64,000 bases of DNA, taken from the NCBI RefSeq assembly GCF_007860125.1, contig NZ_SJPW01000003.1:1007312-1071311 (forward strand), written 5' to 3'. Source of the stretch: Rubripirellula tenax (GTDB taxonomy: Bacteria > Planctomycetota > Planctomycetia > Pirellulales > Pirellulaceae). This document shows positions 55,601 to 64,000 of the stretch, piece after piece. Below the pieces are notes generated by a model, which was not told where the DNA came from, did no database searches, and was given only the letters and a program-made list of their open reading frames with translations. The translations under genes and the position numbers were made by a program. Numbering within the stretch: position 1 is the first letter of the stretch; the number at the start of each line of letters is the position of its first letter.

Positions 55601-58210
55601 CGCATCGTTGTCGGGTCGTAACGCGTGCTGGGCGTCACCCGGTTCGTCGACGGCAACGACCCATTTCTTACCTGCGGCTGCCGAGTTCGCGACCCACGTC
55701 GCCGTGTCTACGTGAACATTCGAGAAATCGGCTTGACTGGTTTGCAGCGACAAGCCCGTCAGCTCCGATGCACTTCCTAGCAACGGTGTGTATCGCTGAT
55801 CTTTTTGCCCGGGATAAGTATGGAGAACGACATTGTGCCGGTACGGATCATTGTCGTGGAAGTACTGGGCAAAATCCTTGAGTTGCTGTGTCGTGTTCGT
55901 CGTCTCTTCGCCCAGATTCCAGTTCATGCCCAGGTGGTGACTGAATCTTGCAATCAACTCGCGATAATAGAGCTTTCGCTCGTTGCCCAAGTCGCCGCCA
56001 TCAAGCAGTTGGTCGTTTTCGGTTTCTTGGGTTTTGAAATGCAAGTACATTCCCATCTTGTCGCCATGCTCGAAAACGATCTCCCATTGGTCGAGCTTGG
56101 AAACGTCGATGCGACTCCGCTCGGAATATGTCGTATAGGGGAAAACATTCTTGTCGTCTCCGTTGATATTCATCGTCAGGAAGGAAAACGCATTGAGGTC
56201 TTCCGAGGCCAAGTAGTTGATCGCGCCGATTAGTCCTTTGCCGTACGTGCCTTGCGTGCCGTCGACCTGCGACCATGTTGGATCACCGGCATTCCAATCA
56301 GCCTCGTGTGCATTCCATTGCTTGATGGATTCGGCTTCACTAGCAAACGTTCCTCGGTTGTAGTTTCCGTCGGTCTTGAAGTCTCCATCCACATCGGCGT
56401 ATGCCAACAGGTTCTCCGGTGCATCGGGACCTTGCTTGATGAAGAAATCGCCCGTTCCGGCGAATTGCAAATAGTGTTCGCCGACGTATTCAAGGCGTCC
56501 CTTGGCACGAAAATCATCACCCGTCTTGTCCGTCGCGCCGATCGTAAAACTGCCCGTGATTCCATGAAGCGGAGCCAAGGCAGTGCCGGCCGTGGGACTG
56601 TCGTTGACCGCAACATTGGTCCCGGTACGGAACGAGATCGAATAGTTCCACGAACCCTCGACATCGGCCGCCAAGTGGGCACGCCATTTGTTTCCGCTGG
56701 TCGCGCCCGTATTGGCGGCATCGCCGTCGGCGGCGAAATAGCCGGGAACCGTATAGGAAAGTCCGCTGGCGGGATGCGTGAACGTGACGTTCATGCGGTA
56801 GTCCGTAAACGGATTGACAGAACCACTCTCGCTGGCCGTGGGGCCATCAAGCGTCAACGTGGTTTTGTGCCATTGCTTCAACTCGCCCGTGATCGCCACG
56901 TTGCCCGTGTCCTGAGCAGGGATGAAAGACGATTCGGGTGTGTTCAGGTTTTGGGCTGTGCCAACAGCGGTACTCTCGTGTCGGAACACGATTCGATCGA
57001 TGCTGTAAAACTTTGATCGGCCCGACACGACCAACGTGTACTCCTCGCCCGCTTTGAAATCGTAAACAGCGACTCGTTTATTGGTGTCTCCGCCCGGGTC
57101 AAGCTGATTACCGGAATCCCATTTGAAGCTGTTCAGAGCGCCGCCGAAAAACTTGGTGTTGCTCTGCAACAGACTTAGCGATGCGTTGTTGCCATGGCTA
57201 CCGTGCGGGCCGGGGCCAGCGTTGTAGTCTCCGTCGACGCGAACGTAGGCGTCATTGCTGATGTCGGTTCGCGTCGGATCAGCGCTGTTTTCTTTGGCGG
57301 ATCGCAGGTGCAGGTAATAGAGCCCCGGAGTGTTGATGCGAAACCTGTACTCCAAAGGCGAATTCGCGGGTCCGCTTTGGTAGTTGTTGCCAAGAAACTG
57401 AAAATAACTATCGCCGGTATAGTTCGACAACTGAGTCTGTTCCTGCCACAAACCCAAGTCCGACGGAGTGTTCTCCATCTCCATGACAACCAAGCCGTTT
57501 GCTTCGTTGTAAACACCTGACGTCGATGCCGCCGATTCACCGATGAATCGAATTTCTGACGCCATGACGATATTGTCAGATCCGGCAGTCGAGAAATTAT
57601 CGACGTTCATTCGGACATGCGTGACACCTCCGACCGCACTGGACAGCATCTTGACTTCGGGTGCGAACAAGGCGACCGGCGGTGTCGGCGTGTTTCCCTG
57701 ATTGGCCGAACCGTCTGCACCCCGTTCGGTCCACGTCAACGAGTCGCTGCCGGTGAAGGTCAATCCGCCGTCGGTCGAATAGGACAGGACGGTGTTTTCA
57801 AAACCACGATCGGTTTGTCCCGCCTCGGTGCTATTCCAAAGCACCATTCCGCTGACATCAAATGTCCCACCAAGATCGAACGTTAGTACATTGACTTCCG
57901 AAGCGAGTCGGATTCTGGAAACTCGCGTGCTGTTGTTGCCCGCAACGTGTTCCGGCCAGAGGGTGGGAATCGGATCACCGGTTTCAACAACGCTGGCATC
58001 GGAGATACCCGAGCCGTCATACCACTGGCTTCCGCTCGTCCCATATTCATGATAGGAACCGGCTTCGCTGAACAATTCAGCACCGACGGGAGCGATCACG
58101 CCGACCGCCAGCAGTTGCCGTTTTTCAAGCGACTCCAACCGCAAGCGGGCCCGGGTTCGATTTCTGGATGGTTTTCGTTCCGATAGGCTGTGGCGATGCG
58201 AATGAAACAC
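52613..58210 (-). CDS. Giant LEPR-xLL / dockerin protein with DUF5060 and glycosidase-like barrel, copy B
   Basis: 1865 residues, GTG start with the same aagga site as copy A. Protein identical to copy A from residue 1 to the dockerin region except one Ala/Pro change, then divergent over the last ~50 residues (tail [13 protein letters not shown] and [16 protein letters not shown]). Domain order as in copy A: LEPR-xLL, discoidin-like, CBM-like, DUF5060, TIM barrel, repeats with an Ig-like unit, shared module with dockerin loops and acidic tail. Two full-length, intact copies mean doubled dosage or a spare gene kept similar by conversion. Confidence 0.8.
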   Translation of the reverse strand: MFHSHRHSLSERKPSRNRTRARLRLESLEKRQLLAVGVIAPVGAELFSEAGSYHEYGTSGSQWYDGSGISDASVVETGDPIPTLWPEHVAGNNSTRVSRIRLASEVNVLTFDLGGTFDVSGMVLWNSTEAGQTDRGFENTVLSYSTDGGLTFTGSDSLTWTERGADGSANQGNTPTPPVALFAPEVKMLSSAVGGVTHVRMNVDNFSTAGSDNIVMASEIRFIGESAASTSGVYNEANGLVVMEMENTPSDLGLWQEQTQLSNYTGDSYFQFLGNNYQSGPANSPLEYRFRINTPGLYYLHLRSAKENSADPTRTDISNDAYVRVDGDYNAGPGPHGSHGNNASLSLLQSNTKFFGGALNSFKWDSGNQLDPGGDTNKRVAVYDFKAGEEYTLVVSGRSKFYSIDRIVFRHESTAVGTAQNLNTPESSFIPAQDTGNVAITGELKQWHKTTLTLDGPTASESGSVNPFTDYRMNVTFTHPASGLSYTVPGYFAADGDAANTGATSGNKWRAHLAADVEGSWNYSISFRTGTNVAVNDSPTAGTALAPLHGITGSFTIGATDKTGDDFRAKGRLEYVGEHYLQFAGTGDFFIKQGPDAPENLLAYADVDGDFKTDGNYNRGTFASEAESIKQWNAHEADWNAGDPTWSQVDGTQGTYGKGLIGAINYLASEDLNAFSFLTMNINGDDKNVFPYTTYSERSRIDVSKLDQWEIVFEHGDKMGMYLHFKTQETENDQLLDGGDLGNERKLYYRELIARFSHHLGMNWNLGEETTNTTQQLKDFAQYFHDNDPYRHNVVLHTYPGQKDQRYTPLLGSASELTGLSLQTSQADFSNVHVDTATWVANSAAAGKKWVVAVDEPGDAQHALRPDNDAGNSHVDGRKNALWGTLMAGGAGNEWYFGYGHAESDLTLEDFRSRDNWWDYTRYAKSFFEDFDIPFWEMIGDDSISTASNDYGFYKEGEVYTVYLKNGGTTSLNLGTSPANEVFNVKWFDPRNGGGLLDGTVTQVNGGGTVSLGQPPNSVGEDWAILVTSEFFVPGLAVDGAFLVNADNDSDIAALTDGMVINLATMDTTNLNIRATTEGAAGSVGFALTGATTRNQSETVAPYALFGDDSGNYRPGTLNVGQHTLVVTPFSEASLNGTAGQPITIHFVVSDGNTNSPPTGSVTITGTLTEGQTLTASNTLADGDGIGPIRYQWQRDGVNVSGATGNTYALNTADVGTKISVVASYTDGSGKLEQVSSALDQPATYSFAARTNFPVIDAGEVVYYADNPNDALAINAAVVADRDKFARASHTFTGQSGVYPLRITTLTEEDGESIYRLLVNGSVVGTYQNPRIGSGSPLDLQPNQHVWNDIALQSGDIVSVESNTDTNGEIPEGTGTAWARGRWRSLDLFTGVGPVVADNSGPTINKVFLVDSDSDADIVELTNGAVISLTELARTTLNARATTNLAVGSVRFALSGATTKNQTESVAPYALFGDTAGDFAAGTLALGQHTLVVTPYSGGGLTGTVGTPVTIVFEVTDAVTSVVGRSVAYRGAGATYGEGLADPNKSALHGPGATASMANYTNYSQGLNRVIVDIDNLPATTLTQPDFEFRVGNTEDFGNNLAWTSMPSSAIDVATLTGATKRVTIDWPHQAIMNRWLEVTVKANANTGLDQDDVFYFGNQVGDVDGSISPSKHVTVNAFDTLDVRFHQSPSSNSVGIDNIYDIDRNGSVNAFDTLDVRFNQMPSGGLMMITLPPPAAPTTAASIASAAIQNPDNALDVNGDGQVTALDALMGINFLGQTIPSSELTGFAGRPSPAHFYDVNGDGRVTALDSLQIINKLGRASNQHSEQIPIPQLESTSDDDDDLDWVSDNSAGIEATIDSALSDW

Positions 58211-58965
58211 TGGGCATCCTTGATGAAACTAGCGATGTACCGCTCACCCTGATGTCAAACATTGGGAGTGAATGACTGTACGACCGATTCACCGCCCAAG
58301 CCACCACTCAGGCCGTGTTGATTGTCGAAACGCCTTCCATTAGACCGAAGTCTTCTGGCTTTTGCGACGTCGGAAACGACGGACCAACAAACTACCACCA
58401 CCCAGAATCGCAATCGCAACGACGGAACTGGGTTCTGGAATCGCCGTAACGGTGAAGCTTAGATTGGCCCTCGCTGCGACGGGACGGTTCATCGAATTGC
58501 GAAATGATGCGTTGGGACTGCTTAGCGTGACTCCGTAGGTGCCTGGGGCCAGACCGGTCGTATCCACATTGACGGTGAACCATCGCAGCGGTGCCAAAGA
58601 GTCGTTGACTGGTTGCATCGCATTAGTGAATTCTTGATTGATCAGAAACGATGTATCGGATTCCTTCGAGATCGTCGAGGCAGCCAAATTGCCGGCGCCA
58701 AAATAGCCAACCGTCCCAGCGCCGGTGGCGCTGACCGTGCCCGTCGCGTTGGTCGCCGTCTCGGTTCCTGCCGGCACGATGATTCCTTCGATCAAACCCT
58801 GTTCTAGGCTGAAGAAGGCAACGACGCTCGAGACGGGTTGCGCGGCACTGCCGCCAAGGTCTTCCCCTAGAAAGAAGTCGATGGATTGATTCGCACGCGA
58901 TTGTTCCAGGTCGACGTTTTCCGCGCCGGGAGTGCCAATCGAGATCACATAGTCCGCCGACGCGG
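52758..58965. repeat. 6.2-kb direct duplication, unit B
   Basis: Second unit of the duplication described at 46290-52497. Its left boundary falls at agcttgttgatgatctgcaa in the dockerin region and its right boundary at ccgccgacgcgg, the codons just after the signal peptide of the PEP-CTERM gene. 260 bp of non-duplicated sequence separates the two units. Confidence 0.9.
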
Positions 58966-59053
58966 GCACTCCATGGCACAGCGAGATCAGTACAACCGCA
59001 ACGCAAGCTTTCAACGATCGGAGGCAGCGGTTGCTGCTTAAGAGATAGGTCAT
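58340..59053 (-). CDS. PEP-CTERM protein, copy B
   Basis: 237 residues; its ATG overlaps the stop of the M60-type giant gene (ATGA), so the two are translationally coupled. Signal peptide ...SLKACVAVVLISLCHGVPAS differs from copy A's. Passenger from ADYVISIG to TVTAIPEPSS, hydrophobic segment and RRFRRRKSQ tail as in copy A. The coupling suggests the PEP-CTERM protein is made in step with a dockerin-bearing giant. Confidence 0.86.
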   Translation of the reverse strand: MTYLLSSNRCLRSLKACVAVVLISLCHGVPASADYVISIGTPGAENVDLEQSRANQSIDFFLGEDLGGSAAQPVSSVVAFFSLEQGLIEGIIVPAGTETATNATGTVSATGAGTVGYFGAGNLAASTISKESDTSFLINQEFTNAMQPVNDSLAPLRWFTVNVDTTGLAPGTYGVTLSSPNASFRNSMNRPVAARANLSFTVTAIPEPSSVVAIAILGGGSLLVRRFRRRKSQKTSV

Positions 59054-62000
59054 TCTTTTTTATTCCAAGTACTTAGTGCTAAATCAAAGATGCTGTCTTG
59101 TTGCAATGTTCGATCGGAAACCCAATCCAATTCATCGTCGCGGTCCGATAGTGAGTCTTGCTGGTCAATGGCGCTCATTTCAGCTTGCTGACTCGATGAT
59201 CGTCCCAGCTTGTTGATGATCTGCAGACTGTCCAGGGCGGTCACCTGGCCATCACCGCTGACGTCATAGAAGAACGCCGACGACTGGCGTTCTGAGAAAC
59301 CCCACAGTTCGGACGACGCAGCGGTTTGTCCGAGGAAGTTGATTCCGATCAAGGCGTCCAACGCCGTGACCTGTCCATCACCGTTAACGTCCAACGCGTT
59401 GTTGGGATTCTGTACCGCAACGCTGCTGGCTGCCGGTGGTGCTGCTTCTGGTGCTGCCGCTGTTGCTTCTGGTGCTGCCGCTGGCGGCAGTGTGATCATC
59501 ATCAGTCCACCCGAAGGCATCTGACTGAATCGTACGTCCAGGGTATCGAAAGCGTTGACCGATCCGTTGCGGTCGATGTCATAAATGTTGTCGATGCCAA
59601 CGCTGTTGCTGCTGGGACTCTGGTGGAATCGTACATCTAGCGTGTCAAACGCGTTAACGGTCACATGCTTCGATGGCGAAGTGGATCCGTCGACGTCACC
59701 GACTTGATTGCCAAAGTAGAACACATCGTCTTGGGTAAGCCCGGTGTTGGCGTTTGCCTTGACGGTGACTTCCAACCATTGGTTCATGATGGTTTGGTGA
59801 GGCCAGTCGATGGTGACACGCTTGGTCGTCCCGGCTAGCGCCGCGACGTTGATCGCCGACGGCGATGTGGACGTCCAGGCCAGGCTGTTGCCAAAGTCTT
59901 CGGTGTTGCCGACACGAAACTGGAAATCGGATTCCGTCAGCGTCGTCGCCGGCAGATTGTCGATGTCAACGACGACTCGGTTGATGCCTTGCGAGTAGTT
60001 GGTGTAGTTGGCCATCGATGCCGCGGCACCGGGCCCGTGCAGCGCCGACTTGTTCGGGTCGACCATGCCTTCGCCATAAATCGCACTGGCGCCACGGTAG
60101 GCCAAGCCGCGATTAACGATGGTGGACGCAACTGACACCACGGCATAGTCCGACAGCACCACCGTACTGCTAGACGCATCATACGTCACTAAGAAAGTGC
60201 CTTCACCGCCGACCGTTGTGATTCGTTGGCCACTTTCAACATTGCCAAACTCGCCCGCCAGATTCGTGCTGGAAACCACGAGTGTGAAGGTGTCCGCCGC
60301 CGACGGAACAAAGGAATCGGTCAGCGAAACGGTCAGCGTTCCATCCAGCGTCCCCGCGTTGGTTATCAACTGATCGTACTGTGTTCCAGCGATCGTGCCT
60401 CCGATATCGACGCTGAGTCCGTCGATCGTTGCGCGGGTGACGACGACGCTGGACGTGCGGTTGTCGAAGCTTGCAAGATCAGCCGTCGAAGACGTGTACG
60501 TGGCTTGGTCATCGGAAAACTGAAAATTGTAAACCGTCACGACGAACCCTTCAGGAATGCTGATCGATGACGCTTCGTTATTGCGAACCAGCGAAGCGTC
60601 AAGGTCAACGTTCGCGTAGCGGCCCTCGGGCAATTCTAGTGTTTGACCATGGAAGTTGATTCCTTCAAACAGGACGACATTCGGCGTCGTATTTCGGTCG
60701 ACTACCTCAGGCCGTCCACCGGGGAAGTACGACGCAATGATTGCATCAATGCGAGCCACTGCGGCAGTCCGACGCTCGACGCCGTTGTAGGCGGAAGCTT
60801 CATACCCGGTATTGCCGTTGTTGGTATTGCGTAGCGTGTCCCAAAGCGGTTCACCTGAGAAATAGTAGGCCCTTACCTTGTTGTCCACGGCGTTCCACTG
60901 AGCTTGGGTCTGTGGAACTGAATTCCTCGCCTCGATCAACCGATCGTAAATTCCGACCGAAGGTTCCAAACCTTCGTTTGCCATCGCAGTGTCGAGCTGG
61001 GACCGATTGCTTGGGCTATGCCCCCAAAGTTTAAACAGCGGCGCAACGTTGACGCCCGCCTCGCGTGAAAGTCGCAGGATTCGATCATTCGCGTTGTGAT
61101 TGGTGCGAATGATGCCAAGTTCGCTCCAGTCTTTTCCATCAGCTTCGTTGTTGAGAGTACGGTGGAAATTCTCGTACGCTTCCCAGCCAAATAGTTCCAC
61201 GTACTCGACGTAATCCGCATGTCCGCGTGGACGATACGCAGCCTGCGCACGGACCATGTCCTGGTTGGACAGGAACTGATCCATCACAACCCAACTGTTC
61301 AGTATGTCGGACGTCGTGTGGTTAAAAGTATTCCCGAAGGCCATTGAACCAGCGAATGCTCGCTGCAACGTGCGACCTTCTACCTTGTGCCCCACCGCCG
61401 TTGCCAGCATGTGAACCTGTGCTTCGGGTTCACCGTTAAACATCGTAAGCAATTCCGCATGACCGTGTTCGTGAAGCAATACACTGTCTCCGTTTCCAGC
61501 GGTAGCGTTAGCGACGGTCAGCGGGGCTTTCACGGTACTGGATGAGAAATTGCCGTAGTTGCTTTGCGGGTACCCGATACTGAACGCGGTGCCGCGAATT
61601 TGCGTGTCCACGATCATGTAGAGAATCGCTTTGGTGCGATCAGCATCTCTTCCCGCCGCAACCGAAGCGGTCTGAATCATTGCATCATGGGCCTCTATGA
61701 TCGCCATGATTTGAGCGTGACTCATCGTCCGCACCCACTTTGATGGGACGGTCCACATTGAGTATTCGCTCTCGATATCGGTAAACGCGCCTGGGTAGGC
61801 TCGTTCGGTGTTCCACTCGCTAGCCGACGTTTCGTCGAAACCGCGATCGGAGAAGAACGGTGCGCGAACCGTGTTGCGGAACTGCACATCGACAATTCCC
61901 GCATCCGCCCCAACGGGAACTTCGATGTAGATGTTGCCGCCCATCGGGTTGGCAACCTGAGTGACCGTACTGGTGATGTTGAACTGGTTACTGACGCGAT

Positions 62001-63555
62001 GCAAGCGGTTGGCAGAGTTCTTGTTTGATAGATCCCACGAGTGCCCACCCACACGGATTTTATATCCCGCGTTGACCAATGCTTGCGGCACAATCACTTC
62101 GGCGATGCTGCCCGGCGCAAGATAGGCACCGGTCATGCGGCGAGCCTCGTTGGATTCATAGCCGCCGGGACTGCCAAATTGAGCCGCCAGACTCCCGTCG
62201 ATACGCACTTGGTAGACCGCATTCGGGTCGGTGGGTGGGGCAACTGTGCCGGGGAAGTTCTGCGTTGATTTGAACATCACGGTGTCGACAACGTCAGGAA
62301 ATTCCCTGATCAGGTTCGCGTTGGTGGCATCAAAGATCGCTTGGTAAACACGGAAAATGGCACGCTCTAAACCGCGGCTATCGTTACTGGTTGGCCAGTC
62401 ATTGTCGAAACTGGAAATGCCCTGGCTAGTAAAAAGCGGGCCCTTTTCGGTCTCGTAGAGTTCCACCACTTCGACGGCTGCCACAAAATCGTTGATGCGA
62501 TTGCCTAGTGAGCCGGACTCGTTGTCAAACGTATTGCTCCAAGTTTTAAGCTCAGCAAACGTCATCGTGTCCGTCCCGAGGATGTGTGCTTCCAAGGCAT
62601 CAAAGCGATCGCTAGCCACAACGGTTGTCGACGCAAAAATGCCGCCCGGTTCGATCGCAAGACCGCCGACGACTTCCGCCGACCAGTGTGCAACTTCGGT
62701 GTCGCCGGATTGTTCTTCATTGATAAAGATCGTCGCGGTGGTGTTACTCAATGCGGTCAGACCAACGGTCGATGGGTCCGTGCCATTGATGGTTTGCATG
62801 TTTGCGAAGAACGCCGGCGCTGTGTCGAAGCCCGCCCCGTTTATCGAACGGTCGAAGTCCTGATGCGTGATAATGGGTGACGTAATGAACGCTTGGAAGT
62901 CTTGGTCGCCCGTTGAACCAACTCCGCTGTCGATCAGAATGAATCCGACTGTCTCGGCGCCGTGAATGTCGTCTGCGGCTTCTTCTTCCTGGATTCGAAT
63001 CTGAAAGTCGTTGTTAGACGATACATTCGCTCGCGTTGTCGCAGCGGCAGCATCGTTGTCGGTCATGATCTGCGACAACAACACCGGGCGAGAACTGAAT
63101 AAATCATCGGTGGAGAAGGACGTCCAGGTATGCGTTTGATCGGTCAAGTAACCGGCGACCAGCCTTGTTCCATCGGTCAGCCGGTGTGTGCCGCCCTCGA
63201 CGACCAAGTAGGAAACGGTCTCGGTCGCGTGAGTTCCGTCAAGGTAGTCCCATTCATCCACCGAGATTTCGAAGCTGTTACTGTTAACGTTACGAACTCG
63301 GACCGTTGCCGGAGAACCGTCATTTTGAGACGGAGGCCCCGCGATGACCACGGGATTGACGAACGTTTGAGTCAGATTGATCGTTTCCCAGGTATCTGAC
63401 ACTTGTGCCGTTCCAACGAGCCCAATCTGCCCGTCCCCCACAAAGTCTGGGATGTCGGCGGCCAAGAGTTGTCGTCGTTCGAGCGTTTCAAGCCGTGAAC
63501 GTCGAATCCGGTTGCTGACTTGCCGGTTTCTAAGCTTTGCACGAGAATTCAACAT
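59050..63555 (-). CDS. Giant LEPR-xLL / dockerin protein with M60-like metalloprotease
   Basis: 1501 residues from ATG 63555 (ggtggaa eight bases upstream); ATG 63585 would add ten residues but has no clear ribosome site. LEPR-xLL-type start (RLETLERRQLLAA); two tandem beta domains containing SFEISVDEWDYLDGTHATET and DFQIRIQEEEAADDIHGAET; an M60/enhancin-type protease domain with the zinc motif HEHGH (695-699) followed by NGEPE; a beta-gamma-crystallin-like unit (VVLFEGINFHGQTLELPEG); the shared C-terminal module and dockerin loops; tail DDELDWVS. M60 proteases act on mucin-type glycoproteins. Secreted; the middle differs completely from the other giants. Confidence 0.8.
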   Translation of the reverse strand: MLNSRAKLRNRQVSNRIRRSRLETLERRQLLAADIPDFVGDGQIGLVGTAQVSDTWETINLTQTFVNPVVIAGPPSQNDGSPATVRVRNVNSNSFEISVDEWDYLDGTHATETVSYLVVEGGTHRLTDGTRLVAGYLTDQTHTWTSFSTDDLFSSRPVLLSQIMTDNDAAAATTRANVSSNNDFQIRIQEEEAADDIHGAETVGFILIDSGVGSTGDQDFQAFITSPIITHQDFDRSINGAGFDTAPAFFANMQTINGTDPSTVGLTALSNTTATIFINEEQSGDTEVAHWSAEVVGGLAIEPGGIFASTTVVASDRFDALEAHILGTDTMTFAELKTWSNTFDNESGSLGNRINDFVAAVEVVELYETEKGPLFTSQGISSFDNDWPTSNDSRGLERAIFRVYQAIFDATNANLIREFPDVVDTVMFKSTQNFPGTVAPPTDPNAVYQVRIDGSLAAQFGSPGGYESNEARRMTGAYLAPGSIAEVIVPQALVNAGYKIRVGGHSWDLSNKNSANRLHRVSNQFNITSTVTQVANPMGGNIYIEVPVGADAGIVDVQFRNTVRAPFFSDRGFDETSASEWNTERAYPGAFTDIESEYSMWTVPSKWVRTMSHAQIMAIIEAHDAMIQTASVAAGRDADRTKAILYMIVDTQIRGTAFSIGYPQSNYGNFSSSTVKAPLTVANATAGNGDSVLLHEHGHAELLTMFNGEPEAQVHMLATAVGHKVEGRTLQRAFAGSMAFGNTFNHTTSDILNSWVVMDQFLSNQDMVRAQAAYRPRGHADYVEYVELFGWEAYENFHRTLNNEADGKDWSELGIIRTNHNANDRILRLSREAGVNVAPLFKLWGHSPSNRSQLDTAMANEGLEPSVGIYDRLIEARNSVPQTQAQWNAVDNKVRAYYFSGEPLWDTLRNTNNGNTGYEASAYNGVERRTAAVARIDAIIASYFPGGRPEVVDRNTTPNVVLFEGINFHGQTLELPEGRYANVDLDASLVRNNEASSISIPEGFVVTVYNFQFSDDQATYTSSTADLASFDNRTSSVVVTRATIDGLSVDIGGTIAGTQYDQLITNAGTLDGTLTVSLTDSFVPSAADTFTLVVSSTNLAGEFGNVESGQRITTVGGEGTFLVTYDASSSTVVLSDYAVVSVASTIVNRGLAYRGASAIYGEGMVDPNKSALHGPGAAASMANYTNYSQGINRVVVDIDNLPATTLTESDFQFRVGNTEDFGNSLAWTSTSPSAINVAALAGTTKRVTIDWPHQTIMNQWLEVTVKANANTGLTQDDVFYFGNQVGDVDGSTSPSKHVTVNAFDTLDVRFHQSPSSNSVGIDNIYDIDRNGSVNAFDTLDVRFSQMPSGGLMMITLPPAAAPEATAAAPEAAPPAASSVAVQNPNNALDVNGDGQVTALDALIGINFLGQTAASSELWGFSERQSSAFFYDVSGDGQVTALDSLQIINKLGRSSSQQAEMSAIDQQDSLSDRDDELDWVSDRTLQQDSIFDLALSTWNKKE

Positions 63556-63761
63556 GATGGGGTTCCACCCGGGATGAGTTTGCATCGTCCGACAGACGAC
63601 GCGAGAGATGAGTTGTGGATCGCGAACCTATTGCATTGCTCGCGAAAAACGAATTCTGAAGTTGGTTTTTCGTTAAGACTTTCGTCGTCTCAGGCGATCC
63701 CGCTTTTCAAACGCGACAGTCATTCCCCCGTTTGATTCTTCGCCGCATCGATTGGCGACAC

Positions 63762-64000
63762 TTATCGTCGCCGCTTTCGATGGACCAGACATCCCGTACC
63801 CCCGATCAGCATCAGGGCAACGACGGAACTGGGTTCTGGAATCGCCGTAACGGTGAAGCTTAGATTGGCCCTCGCTGCGACGGGACGGTTCATCGAATTG
63901 CGAAATGATGCGTTGGGACTGCTTAGCGTGACTCCGTAGGTGCCTGGGGCCAGACCGGTCGTATCCACATTGACGGTGAACCATCGCAGCGGTGCCAAAG
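63762..64000 (-). CDS. PEP-CTERM protein, copy C (partial at right edge)
   Basis: The last 79 or so codons of a third PEP-CTERM gene; the start lies beyond base 64000. Passenger identical to copy B over 63822-64000, including the bases (ccctcgctg) that differ in copy A. The C-terminal tag differs: after IPEPSSVVA it reads LMLIGGTGCLVHRKRRR, so the break with copy B falls inside the PEP-CTERM signal. It precedes the M60-type giant gene, as copies A and B precede the 1865-aa giants. Confidence 0.85.
   Translation of the reverse strand, partial: LAPLRWFTVNVDTTGLAPGTYGVTLSSPNASFRNSMNRPVAARANLSFTVTAIPEPSSVVALMLIGGTGCLVHRKRRR
63822..64000. repeat. Start of a third copy of the PEP-CTERM passenger
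   Basis: 179 bp identical to 58421-58599 (offset 5401) and running out of the window. To its left the sequence is unrelated to unit B. How far it extends to the right cannot be seen. Confidence 0.88.

Noticed and set aside
49784..57016. Identical antisense open frames (254 codons) at 49784-50548 and 56252-57016.
   Set aside because: They are identical only because the underlying genes are duplicated; no coding evidence of their own.
46145..59053. The duplicated block as a composite transposon.
   Set aside because: No transposase, no terminal inverted repeats and no target-site duplication at the unit borders; the borders fall inside genes.
42323..64000. An exosortase or sortase gene that would process the PEP-CTERM proteins.
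   Set aside because: No polytopic membrane protein with the exosortase Cys/Arg/His pattern is encoded in the window.

Overview
The window looks like a chromosomal segment of a marine planctomycete of the Pirellulaceae / Rhodopirellula type. The evidence is the gene families: DUF1559 pseudopilin-like protein with an H-X9-DG end, several sulfatases, DUF1080 proteins, Tat-exported Gfo/Idh/MocA oxidoreductases, ECF sigma factors paired with a kinase or with a FecR/LamG-like membrane protein, giant secreted proteins with a planctomycete LEPR-xLL-type N-terminus plus dockerin repeats, and PEP-CTERM proteins. Species cannot be fixed from the window. I see no rRNA, tRNA, CRISPR array, prophage or transposase.

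0-25.7 kb is mostly housekeeping and regulation: the 3' part of a PPi-dependent PEP carboxykinase; a nagB-nagA operon; two secreted alpha/beta hydrolases; a single PEP-CTERM protein; an FeS-type photolyase; a YkgJ-like cysteine-cluster protein; an HTH regulator; a membrane protein with about 440 residues of Gly/Ser/Glu/Asp low-complexity sequence; a dihydroorotase of the Gln-variant type; a DUF1080 protein; an ECF sigma factor translationally coupled to a membrane Ser/Thr kinase; a second ECF sigma factor coupled to a FecR/LamG-like membrane protein; and a DUF1559 protein followed by a small lipoprotein. The gap at 21.0-21.3 kb is filled by two large palindromes. A roughly 100-bp palindromic repeat occurs twice (2.4 and 29.7 kb).

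25.7-42.2 kb is a same-strand, closely spaced cluster that looks like a catabolic locus for a sulfated, rhamnose-containing polysaccharide. It holds a DUF1080-GH78 fusion, a second GH78 rhamnosidase with an embedded extra domain, a GH106-type rhamnosidase, three sulfatases and two exported oxidoreductases. All except the oxidoreductases carry Sec-type signals; those two carry Tat-type signals.

42.3-64.0 kb is the most unusual part. On the minus strand, small PEP-CTERM proteins alternate with giant LEPR-xLL/dockerin proteins (1250, 1865, 1865 and about 1501 aa). A 6.2-kb block holding one PEP-CTERM gene and most of one giant gene is tandemly duplicated. The central 5.4 kb looks identical and the substitutions are confined to the two edges. 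A third PEP-CTERM copy starts at the right edge. The giants share their C-terminal module, and at least three share the N-terminal architecture, while the middle differs (glycosidase-like, lectin/CBM-like, M60 metalloprotease). Signal peptides and PEP-CTERM tails are swapped on otherwise near-identical PEP-CTERM passengers. I propose, as inference only, a modular surface-display system in which co-encoded PEP-CTERM proteins anchor or present dockerin-bearing giants.
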